Part shown: positions 1 to 5,422 of the stretch, in pieces
Layout of the letters: each line of letters begins with the position of its first letter
How positions within the stretch are numbered: position 1 is the first letter of the stretch
Assembly: GCA_016763335.1 (NCBI GenBank)
Contig: JAESUD010000301.1
Coordinates: 1 to 5,422, forward strand
DNA length: 5,422 nt
Direction: 5' to 3'
From: Emcibacteraceae bacterium
Lineage (GTDB): Bacteria > Pseudomonadota > Alphaproteobacteria > Sphingomonadales > Emcibacteraceae
Program-made: the position numbers and the translations under genes
The notes under the pieces: model-generated
Told to the model about the DNA's origin: nothing
Databases searched by the model: none
The model's input: only the letters and a program-made list of their open reading frames with translations

Positions 1-1057
1 CCCATGAAAGCTCTGCTTCCTCGCAACCAATTTTAATGGCACTTTGTCGGCATATTTCAAACAGTCCAAATGACATAATACCACTCAAACGGCTATTTTG
101 ATATTTTGTTCTTACCCCCATAAGCGGCACACGTACAGTTTTGAAACTCGGGCGTATTTTTAGTCGCCATAACAGCTTAAAAATACCAAACGGGAATAAT
201 TTACCGTCAAAATCCCTGATGATTTCATTGATGTTCGGCAAAGTAACCATCATGGCCGCAGGCTCGCCGTCAACTTCAACAATGTAGGTGAAGTCTTCAC
301 GGATGATCATTTTTAATTCTTTAACCGCATGATCGAGTTCTGCTTCAGTAAACGGGATATATTTCCAGTTATCAATCCATGCATCATTGAAAATATCGAG
401 AATGGTTCTTAAATCTTCCTCGTAATTATCCATATTTATATGCCGGAAAGTAATTTGTCCTCTATCGACGGCACGATCAACCAGTTTTTGAATGACGGGT
501 GGCAGGACTGGTTTTGTTATATCAAGTCGGTAAGCCCACGCGTCTTTGGTCTTTTCAAGGCCGTAATTGGTAATGAGTTTTTCAAAATAAGGTCTACTAT
601 GCCCCATTAATAGTTGCGGTGGGGTGTTAAAACCTTCAACTAGCATGCCTGTCTCTTCGTTAATTGAAAGGCTGAACGGGCCAATGACTTCGACCATACC
701 CTTTTCTTTTAACCATGTGCAGGCGGTATCAAACAAAGCATTCGCCACTTCCTGATCATCGATACAATCAAAGAAGCCATAATGCCCGGTTTTGATGCCA
801 TGATGTTTTTCAACAAGTTCATCAATTTGTGCGCTGATGCGGCCAACGGGTTTTCCGTCTTTATAAGCAACCCAGAATCGTACGTCGGCATGTTGAAAGT
901 AGGGGTTCTTTTTTTTATCAATTGCATCCATGCGTTCAATAATAAGCGGTGGTGTCCAGTTTGGTTCCCCTTCATAGATATGCCAAAGGACTTTAACAAA
1001 AACTTTTCGGTCAGCCTTATTTAAGGCAGGTCTAATTTCAATATTTGCAGCGTTCAC
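1..1057 (-). CDS. bcerS: Bacterial ceramide synthase-type GNAT acyltransferase (3' end missing)
   Basis: The frame is open from a GTG at 1055-1057 to the left edge and gives 352 residues, probably lacking only a few dozen C-terminal ones. Visible segments typical of the YghO/bCerS family (often annotated 'dATP pyrophosphohydrolase' or 'GNAT N-acetyltransferase') are ADRKVFVKVLW near residue 15, NWTPPL near 33, KKNPYFQHADV near 49, VGRISAQID near 71, GPFSLSINEETGMLVEGF at 126-143, MGHSRPYF near 151, and a motif-A-like GVRTKYQNSRLSG at 314-326. In Caulobacter the family member next to the spt genes N-acylates the sphingoid base to make (keto)ceramide; that role is inferred here from family and neighbourhood. 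The protein has no signal peptide or clear membrane span, so it should act on the cytoplasmic side. GTG is chosen because AAGGA sits 6 nt upstream and the next in-frame ATG (residue 43) would remove conserved sequence. It lies 19 nt after lptG and is probably co-transcribed with it. The alternative is a generic YghO-like acyltransferase with another acceptor. Confidence 0.78.
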   Translation of the reverse strand, partial: MNAANIEIRPALNKADRKVFVKVLWHIYEGEPNWTPPLIIERMDAIDKKKNPYFQHADVRFWVAYKDGKPVGRISAQIDELVEKHHGIKTGHYGFFDCIDDQEVANALFDTACTWLKEKGMVEVIGPFSLSINEETGMLVEGFNTPPQLLMGHSRPYFEKLITNYGLEKTKDAWAYRLDITKPVLPPVIQKLVDRAVDRGQITFRHINMDNYEEDLRTILDIFNDAWIDNWKYIPFTEAELDHAVKELKMIIREDFTYIVEVDGEPAAMMVTLPNINEIIRDFDGKLFPFGIFKLLWRLKIRPSFKTVRVPLMGVRTKYQNSRLSGIMSFGLFEICRQSAIKIGCEEAELSW

Positions 1058-1063
1058 TAACAG

Positions 1064-1068
1064 TCCTT
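1064..1068 (-). promoter_or_regulatory. Shine-Dalgarno site of the acyltransferase gene
   Basis: AAGGA on the minus strand, 6 nt before the GTG at 1055-1057, lies in the 19-nt gap after the lptG stop. It is the best ribosome-binding match among the minus-strand genes and decides the otherwise ambiguous GTG start, because no ATG is available near the N-terminus. Confidence 0.6.
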
Positions 1069-1076
1069 TTTTTAAT

Positions 1077-2207
1077 TTATTCTTCTGTCAATAATATAAA
1101 ACTGACCCCGGCCAGTCCAAAGAGTAAAAACGGTAACCATGCGGCGACAATTGGTGGCACTGCCCCATATTGACCAAGCGCAATAAACAAATTGTTGACT
1201 ACAAAAAAACCAAAGCCTAGAAAAAGAGTGACGGCAATCCGCATGAACAGGTTACCCCCTCTATGAAGTCCAAATGCGGCAAGGCCAGCAAGTAGGGGCA
1301 TCAATAATGTACTTAAAGGCGATACAAATTTCTGGTACAGCATCGTGTTGAGATTAGACGTATCATGTCCTTCTGACTGAAGTTGATTAATTGCGCGACG
1401 AAGGCGTGGCAGATTTACTTGATCGGCAATTATAGCTCGCGAAATAAACCGTTCGGGAGGGATGGTCGTTTCCCAATCAAGGTTTTCCAGAAGTTCAATA
1501 TTAAGTGTGCTTAAGTCGAAGTTTTTAACGCCATATAATTTCCAACTGTTATCCCGGTATACGGCGAAGTCTGCTTTAATGATATTGGTGATATTTTTAT
1601 CTTCGTCTCTAATATATTGTGTTACCTGATCGAGCAGTAAAATGCTGCCATTTCTGTTTGCGCTTTCTGCTTTTATCAGATTATTTCCGTCGGTGACCCA
1701 GCTATCAAAAACGGAATCAGGGGCCGGCGGAATATTAGCGGCAAATTCGTTAGCTTCCCAATTTCGAAGTTCCGCCCGGGCCTGTACGGTCACCATTTCC
1801 GAGAAAACAAAACTAACGATGCCAATAAGTAATGATATTGCCATGAGCGGTACAATAATGCGAAATGCTGACCATCCCGCGGCTTTCATGATGACAATTT
1901 CACTATGTATGTTAAGCATAGAAAGTGTCAGTATCGCAGAAAGAAGGGCAACAAAAGGTGAGAATAAAGAGATAAGGTGTGGACTTCGTAACGTTACATA
2001 ACGCCACAGATCAGCATAAACAGCACCTTCGCCGGCAAGAATTTCTTCCGATTTAGCCAACAGGTCCAGCATCTGCAATGTTGCAATAAGTCCAATAAGA
2101 ATAACGATATAGCGATAGGCAAATATTTTTGCCAAGTAAACATCCATACTGCCCGGATTGAAAAATTTACCAAAATGACCGCCGTAACTGATGACCCGTT
2201 CAACCAT
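1077..2207 (-). CDS. lptG: LptG-type permease of a lipid-extracting ABC transporter
   Basis: This 376-residue YjgP/YjgQ-family protein belongs to the class forming half of the LptFG membrane core. With the ATPase LptB that core lifts LPS out of the inner membrane towards LptC-LptA-LptD. Predicted topology fits: TM1 about 30-50, TM2 78-98, TM3 115-137, a periplasmic jellyroll region about 140-270, then TM4 295-314, TM5 322-343 and TM6 352-373. The cytoplasmic segment around 102-117 (SEIVIMKAAGWSAFRI), with its Glu and Gly, matches the coupling-helix region that contacts LptB. It is called LptG rather than LptF from its second place in the pair and its sequence character. The start used gives about 20 residues before MDVYLAK; the ATG at residue 21 (codon 2145-2147) is an alternative, and neither has a strong Shine-Dalgarno. 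It starts 1 nt after the lptF stop, implying coupled translation. The next gene is a ceramide-synthase-type enzyme, not lptD, so the cargo may be sphingolipid rather than LPS (inference). Confidence 0.88.
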   Translation of the reverse strand: MVERVISYGGHFGKFFNPGSMDVYLAKIFAYRYIVILIGLIATLQMLDLLAKSEEILAGEGAVYADLWRYVTLRSPHLISLFSPFVALLSAILTLSMLNIHSEIVIMKAAGWSAFRIIVPLMAISLLIGIVSFVFSEMVTVQARAELRNWEANEFAANIPPAPDSVFDSWVTDGNNLIKAESANRNGSILLLDQVTQYIRDEDKNITNIIKADFAVYRDNSWKLYGVKNFDLSTLNIELLENLDWETTIPPERFISRAIIADQVNLPRLRRAINQLQSEGHDTSNLNTMLYQKFVSPLSTLLMPLLAGLAAFGLHRGGNLFMRIAVTLFLGFGFFVVNNLFIALGQYGAVPPIVAAWLPFLLFGLAGVSFILLTEE

Positions 2208-2208
2208 A

Positions 2209-3384
2209 TCAGTTCGCCGCTCTTAATCTTTTGAATATATTCGTGACCGCCTCACCAATTACATCTGATATGATTTCTAGTTTGTGCAGTGGTTCACCCG
2301 CTACTTTATAGGCCCCGATATAATATAATCGTGCGGTTAACAGAATAAATAACCCTGTCGGCATCCAGATCGTCAACCAAGGGCTTATTATACCTTCTGC
2401 CGCAAAATCCAGTCCGAATTCGATTACTTTATGATAAAGTAATAATAAAAACACACCCACCAATATGCCGAGTGCCCTACCGGACCGTTTAGCAACAAGC
2501 CCAAGCGGTACAGCGAGAAATGGTACGATGAGGATTGATAATGCCCGCGCTATTCTTGAGTGAATAGTGGCCGTAATGGCCGTGTCACCACTTGACCTTT
2601 TTTGCCAAAGTTCAAGAAAAGTCATCTCTGCTGCATCATTTCCTCGGTTGCGAAACTGTTCAAACATTGGCACCTCAAGAGGTAAGTCATGCATATCAAA
2701 TTTTAATATTCTTGGTCGGTTTTGATTAAGGTCAAAGTCAATGAGAGTGCCGTCAAACAAACGCAAAATAATATATTTCTGATCTGGGGAAGCAAAGAAA
2801 CTGCCTTTTTTTGCGCTTACTGAGAATATATGGCCGTCTGCGTCTTCTTTTTGGGCGAATATATCAATTAATTCGCGGCCTTGATTCTGAGATTCTTCTA
2901 TTCTAAGTGTTAAACCTTCACCAAGATTAGAAAATTCATTTGATTTTATTGCCGCACCGAGAGCGCCGCTACGAACATCAAATATCAGTTCTTCATAGGC
3001 ATATTTGCTATAAGGTTGAACAAACCCAACCACTATTACATTGATGATTAATAGTAATACGGCAATGAATATTGATGGCATCAACAATCGGTTAAGGCTT
3101 ATGCCACAATTTAAAAATGCATCTAGTTCACTACTAAGCGCAAATTTGCGTATTGCGAGTAGGACCCCGAGAAACATAGCTAACGGAATAACAAGGGTTA
3201 AATATTGCGGCATTAAGTTACCGAGCATTTGCCAGACAACATCAATAGGACCACCTTGATTAATTACAAAATCAAATAGAGAAAGCATTTTTTCAAGTAA
3301 AAGAAGAAGCGCTGAAATGCCTAAAGTCGCAAACAGGGGGACGGCAGTGTTCTTCAGAATATAAATATCAATTTTGTTAAACAT
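2209..3384 (-). CDS. lptF: LptF-type permease of a lipid-extracting ABC transporter
   Basis: This 391-residue YjgP/YjgQ-family protein is the expected heterodimer partner of the adjacent LptG. Predicted topology is TM1 about 12-38, TM2 55-78, TM3 99-122, a periplasmic jellyroll region about 125-270, TM4 272-296, TM5 302-325, TM6 332-352, and a cytoplasmic tail of about 35 residues. SSELDAFLNCGISLNR at 84-99 is the cytoplasmic coupling-helix segment, and the stretch before TM4 (NRGNDAAEMTFLELW) has the EMT-LEL form usual in LptF. The ATG at 3382-3384 is preceded by a weak CGGA 4 nt upstream. It is the first gene of the minus-strand run and is read away from the AT-rich divergent region. No ATPase (lptB) or lptA/lptC/lptD homologue is present in the window, so the pair must use components encoded elsewhere. 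LptF identity is secure at family level; the transported lipid is not shown by the sequence. Confidence 0.88.
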   Translation of the reverse strand: MFNKIDIYILKNTAVPLFATLGISALLLLLEKMLSLFDFVINQGGPIDVVWQMLGNLMPQYLTLVIPLAMFLGVLLAIRKFALSSELDAFLNCGISLNRLLMPSIFIAVLLLIINVIVVGFVQPYSKYAYEELIFDVRSGALGAAIKSNEFSNLGEGLTLRIEESQNQGRELIDIFAQKEDADGHIFSVSAKKGSFFASPDQKYIILRLFDGTLIDFDLNQNRPRILKFDMHDLPLEVPMFEQFRNRGNDAAEMTFLELWQKRSSGDTAITATIHSRIARALSILIVPFLAVPLGLVAKRSGRALGILVGVFLLLLYHKVIEFGLDFAAEGIISPWLTIWMPTGLFILLTARLYYIGAYKVAGEPLHKLEIISDVIGEAVTNIFKRLRAAN

Positions 3385-3447
3385 AAATTCCGACTTTGCT
3401 CGATTATTGCCTTGTGTTCTTTCTATAGCTCATTTAAGGCTAAGTAC

Positions 3448-3468
3448 ATTAAATATTTTATATTTAAT
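3448..3468. repeat. Perfect inverted repeat with 9-bp arms and 3-bp centre
   Basis: Arm ATTAAATAT (3448-3456) and arm ATATTTAAT (3460-3468) are exact reverse complements around TTT. The site is compact enough to bind a dimeric regulator and lies about 65 bp upstream of the lptF start. It is made only of A and T in an AT-rich region, so chance is a real alternative. It has no GC stem and is not a terminator. Confidence 0.5.
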
Positions 3469-3578
3469 AGCGGTATAGTAAGTATAAAAATAAAATTTTA
3501 AACGTTATTAGCATATGCCAGAACTTTATGTTCAATATGGGGCAAATATATTTAATTTATGCGTCATTTAGTATATTA

Positions 3579-3619
3579 TTAATTGTCGTATAAGTTAGGA
3601 AGAAAACTGGGACAATTAA
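3579..3619. repeat. Perfect 9-bp inverted repeat flanking the kinase-like gene's leader
   Basis: TTAATTGTC (3579-3587) and GACAATTAA (3611-3619) are exact reverse complements separated by 23 nt. The second arm ends 1 nt before the TTG start and overlaps the last two bases of the putative GGGA ribosome-binding site; the spacer holds TATAAG (a possible -10) and AGGAAG. If transcription begins upstream of 3579 the mRNA could fold into a stem hiding the ribosome-binding region. If it begins near 3600, the arms would instead bracket the promoter as an operator. Confidence 0.5.
3609..3612 (+). promoter_or_regulatory. Putative ribosome-binding site supporting a TTG start
   Basis: GGGA lies 8 nt before the TTG at 3621 and 14 nt before the ATG at 3627, which favours the TTG. 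A stronger-looking AGGAAG at 3597-3602 is 18 nt from the TTG, too far for normal use unless RNA structure brings it closer. An in-frame TAA at 3591-3593 rules out a start upstream of it. Confidence 0.4.
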
Positions 3620-3620
3620 A

Positions 3621-4586
3621 TTGAACATGATCGCTATTTTGAGTAGCCCTGATACATTTCAAAACAAGAGTGAAATGGAAAAAATCAGGAATATCATCAA
3701 AGAAGAAGGTTCAGGTATTATTCATTACGAAGTGAAGAATTTTATGGATATTGGCGAAGCCTTGTCCAGATTTCAACAATGTAATGTGAATGCAATTGTC
3801 ATCGTTGGTGGTCAGGCATTGTCGTCGGCAACATTCGAATATATGATTGATAAAAAGCCGTTTGGTGCAGCACAAATCCCTATCTCTGTGTTGTCAGGGG
3901 ATGATGAAAAATTTATATCACAAAGTTTTGGCGCAACATCCAATCATCCTCATAAAGATCTTAAACATATTCTGCTAAAACATAAAACGGGTAGATTATT
4001 AGACCATCTTGTAAAAGCCCCCCTTATTAAAGTTGAGGGCGTGATGCATATTGGTAAATTATACGGGCTTTATTTTTGTGCTGGTGAAATTGTAAGTCGG
4101 AAATCATTATTTAAACGGACATTGCATTACACAGGGATAAGACAGGTTATACAAAATTATACAACAATTATATCCCTTTTGTATAAAGCGTATTTGGGGA
4201 CGAGGCACTCTGATGATATAAATGACATGATCAGGATAAATAGAAATCAGCGTGGTGCTGTGGTTGGGCGTTATTTTATGGTTTTGCTTAGCAGTCTCGA
4301 TTGGATATTCCTCGGCACAAAATTTCCGGATAAACATAAGTCAGAGACGCTAAATTTCCTCAGTGTTGAAAATACTAAAGATGCTATTATCAATACTGGA
4401 AAACGAATGATTAAAGGAAATTATGGCGAAAAATTAATACCTGGCCATGTGATAACTGAAATTGAACATGCGCGTCTGGTTTTTAATAAGCAATTTGTTG
4501 TTGATGGTTGTTTTTATGAGACAGATTTAAGCGGCGAACTTTTGATTTCCGCCGCTGAAGATTTGACTTTTATACGATTAGATTAA
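3621..4586 (+). CDS. Degenerate diacylglycerol/ceramide kinase-fold protein (possible pseudokinase)
   Basis: This is a 321-residue protein of about the full family length, starting at TTG 3621 or two codons later at ATG 3627. The LCB5/DAGK fold is recognisable throughout: an N-terminal alpha/beta domain with AIVIVGG at 59-64 where the family has its GGDGT loop, a segment ending SFGAT near 102-106 where family members have a G-T-N loop and helix, then YGLYFCAGEIVSR (148-160) matching the 'YGMFFGAG' strand, and a C-terminal beta domain ending VVDGCFYE (293-300) and LLISAAEDLTFIRL (307-320). Related alphaproteobacterial proteins sit in sphingolipid clusters, and the Caulobacter ceramide kinase CpgB is in this superfamily. 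Here GGDGT reads GGQAL, the G-T-N loop reads SGDDEK, and the DGE motif reads DGC, so kinase activity is doubtful. No stops or frameshifts occur, so it is probably expressed. GC is about 36%, below its neighbour spt. Alternatives are a diverged kinase with a changed site, or a lipid-binding or regulatory paralogue. Confidence 0.7.
   Translation: MNMIAILSSPDTFQNKSEMEKIRNIIKEEGSGIIHYEVKNFMDIGEALSRFQQCNVNAIVIVGGQALSSATFEYMIDKKPFGAAQIPISVLSGDDEKFISQSFGATSNHPHKDLKHILLKHKTGRLLDHLVKAPLIKVEGVMHIGKLYGLYFCAGEIVSRKSLFKRTLHYTGIRQVIQNYTTIISLLYKAYLGTRHSDDINDMIRINRNQRGAVVGRYFMVLLSSLDWIFLGTKFPDKHKSETLNFLSVENTKDAIINTGKRMIKGNYGEKLIPGHVITEIEHARLVFNKQFVVDGCFYETDLSGELLISAAEDLTFIRLD
4583..4586. other. Shared TTAA: overlapping stop codons of convergent genes
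   Basis: The plus-strand gene ends with TAA at 4584-4586, and spt on the minus strand ends with TAA read from 4585 to 4583. The palindrome TTAA thus stops both proteins. There is no intergenic space and no hairpin with a T-tract at the junction, so each transcript probably runs into the other gene. Confidence 0.9.
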
Positions 4587-5422
4587 GCTAAAACACCCAG
4601 CTTTTTACCGACGGCAATAAATTTCTCCAGCATATAATCAATCTGTTCAAATGAATGTGCCGCTGAAAGGCTGCACCGCATTAGGTTGAGGCCATTTGGG
4701 GTTGCTGGTGGTACAGCAAGATTTACATAAACACCTTCTTGCATCATGTTTTGCCAGTAAGCGACAGCAGTATTTTTATCATCAATGATAATGGCCGCAA
4801 TCGGACTTTCACCAGTTGTACCCATATTAAATCCGACACTTGAAAGACCTTTATTCAGCCTCCTGGAGTTTTCTAGTAATTTGACACGCAGATTACTGTT
4901 TTTAATAAGTTCTAGTGCTTTATTCGCTGACGCAACGACGGATGGTGGAAGCGAGGCAGTGAAAACATAGGGCCGGCAAACCAGCCTTAATGTTTCAAAC
5001 TTAGGATGATTTGAAACACAATAACCACCAACTGTACCAACACTTTTACTGAATGTACCAACCGTAAAATCAACCAGGTGTTCGACATTTTGTTCTTGAG
5101 CGACCCCGCGTCCGGTTTTACCAAAGACCCCAATGGAATGGGCTTCATCAACAAGGACAAAAGCATTATGTTTTTTTGAGGCTTCTGCGAGCTCTTTAAT
5201 AGGCGCAAGATCACCAAGCATGCTGTATACGCCTTCAATAACGACGAGAATACCGGCTTCCGGATCTTTTCTTCTGATACGCGCCAGACGTTTTTCAAGG
5301 TTTTCAGGGTCATTGTGTGTGAAACGAACAATAGTCGCATTACCCATCGAGCAACCATCATAAATGCTTGCGTGGCTATCAGCATCAATTACGACATAAT
5401 CTTTTGGCCCGGCGAGTGTTGC
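4583..5422 (-). CDS. spt: Serine palmitoyltransferase (5' end beyond window)
   Basis: The frame is open from the right edge to TAA at 4583-4585 and encodes the last 279 residues of an alpha-oxoamine synthase, lacking roughly the first 120-140. It is a PLP-dependent cytoplasmic homodimer of the type that condenses L-serine with an acyl thioester, releasing CO2, to form 3-ketosphinganine, the first step of sphingolipid synthesis. Visible active-site elements are DADSHASIYDG (His codon 5372-5374, which stacks on PLP in Sphingomonas SPT), VDEAHSIGVFG (Asp codon 5147-5149, His 5138-5140), and GTFSKSVGTVGGY with the Schiff-base Lys at codon 5045-5047. PPATPNGLNLMRCS, near the C-terminus, holds the PPATP loop and following Arg typical of SPT. 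The SHASIYDG and SKSVGTVGG forms separate it from BioF, KBL and ALAS. All catalytic residues in the visible part are intact. The internal ATG at 5345-5347 is not a start, because conserved sequence continues upstream. It converges on the kinase-like gene with a 4-nt overlap. Confidence 0.93.
   Translation of the reverse strand, partial: ATLAGPKDYVVIDADSHASIYDGCSMGNATIVRFTHNDPENLEKRLARIRRKDPEAGILVVIEGVYSMLGDLAPIKELAEASKKHNAFVLVDEAHSIGVFGKTGRGVAQEQNVEHLVDFTVGTFSKSVGTVGGYCVSNHPKFETLRLVCRPYVFTASLPPSVVASANKALELIKNSNLRVKLLENSRRLNKGLSSVGFNMGTTGESPIAAIIIDDKNTAVAYWQNMMQEGVYVNLAVPPATPNGLNLMRCSLSAAHSFEQIDYMLEKFIAVGKKLGVLA

Larger units (their letters stand above)
3385..3620. promoter_or_regulatory. AT-rich divergent regulatory region between lptF and the kinase-like gene
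   Basis: These 236 bp separate two divergently oriented genes and must hold promoters for both. I see no open frame with coding character. The region is much richer in A+T than either neighbour. Candidate -10 elements are TATAAG at 3589-3594 on the plus strand, about 27 nt before the kinase-like start, and TATAGA at about 3422-3427 on the minus strand, about 40 nt before lptF. Neither has a convincing -35 at 16-18 bp, so no sigma-70 promoter is claimed. Two perfect 9-bp-arm inverted repeats (listed separately) and an 8-bp palindrome GCATATGC at 3511-3518 are the only obvious structure. A shared regulator of the divergent pair is plausible but not shown. Confidence 0.6.

Noticed and set aside
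908..916. A_AAA_AAG slippery heptamer in the acyltransferase (minus strand, A8 run)
   Set aside because: It is in the correct phase for -1 frameshifting, but the run encodes lysines in the family segment KKNPYF, the -1 frame soon reaches a stop, and I see no strong downstream stem. It is probably coincidental.
709..999. A 96-codon minus-strand open frame inside the acyltransferase gene
   Set aside because: It lies wholly within, and in another frame of, a longer frame with clear family motifs (GPFSLSINEETG, MGHSRPYF), and its own translation resembles no protein family.
1642..2001. A 119-codon plus-strand open frame antisense to lptG
   Set aside because: It is antisense to a well-supported membrane protein, has no family resemblance, and has no ribosome-binding site I could identify.
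2205..2211. Possible fusion or frameshift between lptF and lptG
   Set aside because: Each gene has its own start and stop separated by one base, and both are full family length, so this is normal tight operon spacing.
3521..3533. GAAC-N5-GTTC resembling a LexA box
   Set aside because: The spacing does not fit: the Bacillus-type box has N4, and the alphaproteobacterial box is a direct repeat GTTC-N7-GTTC. The gene content gives no SOS link.
4987..5388. A 133-codon minus-strand open frame overlapping spt
   Set aside because: It is a shadow in another frame of spt, whose catalytic motifs (DEAH, SKSVGTVGG) are in the main frame.
1..5422. CRISPR arrays, tRNA/rRNA genes, insertion sequences, phage or defence genes
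   Set aside because: I found no spaced direct repeats, cloverleaf-like segments, transposase motifs or terminal inverted repeats; coding sequence fills all but the 236-bp divergent region and the short lptG-acyltransferase gap.

Overview
The window looks like part of a sphingolipid (ceramide) gene cluster from a Gram-negative bacterium, most probably a fairly low-GC alphaproteobacterium. A hand count gives about 43% GC in the serine palmitoyltransferase gene and about 36% in the kinase-like gene. The assignment rests on the Spt protein, on an acyltransferase of the type identified as bacterial ceramide synthase in Caulobacter, and on the resemblance of both to alphaproteobacterial members of their families. 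The genus cannot be determined from this sequence.

Layout, left to right. Three genes on the minus strand form one tight run, read from right to left as lptF (2209-3384), lptG (1077-2207) and a ceramide-synthase-type GNAT acyltransferase (1-1057, running off the left edge). There is 1 nt between lptF and lptG, and 19 nt between lptG and the acyltransferase. A 236-bp, very AT-rich divergent intergenic region (3385-3620) carries two perfect 9-bp-arm inverted repeats. On the plus strand, 3621-4586 encodes a full-length but degenerate protein of the diacylglycerol/ceramide kinase (LCB5/DAGK) fold. Its stop codon overlaps, within a shared TTAA, the stop of a convergent serine palmitoyltransferase gene (4583-5422, minus strand, 5' end beyond the right edge).

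How the genes may work together. Spt condenses serine with an acyl thioester to give 3-ketosphinganine, and the acyltransferase would N-acylate the long-chain base on the way to ceramide. A kinase of the DAGK fold is the usual next step towards phosphorylated head groups, but this copy has lost the recognisable nucleotide-binding and catalytic motifs, so it may be non-catalytic. LptF/LptG are the membrane subunits of a lipid-extracting ABC transporter. Their linkage to ceramide synthesis rather than to lptD/surA suggests, as inference only, a pair dedicated to or co-opted for moving sphingolipid to the outer membrane. The points most worth following up are this LptFG-sphingolipid linkage and the pseudokinase-like protein.
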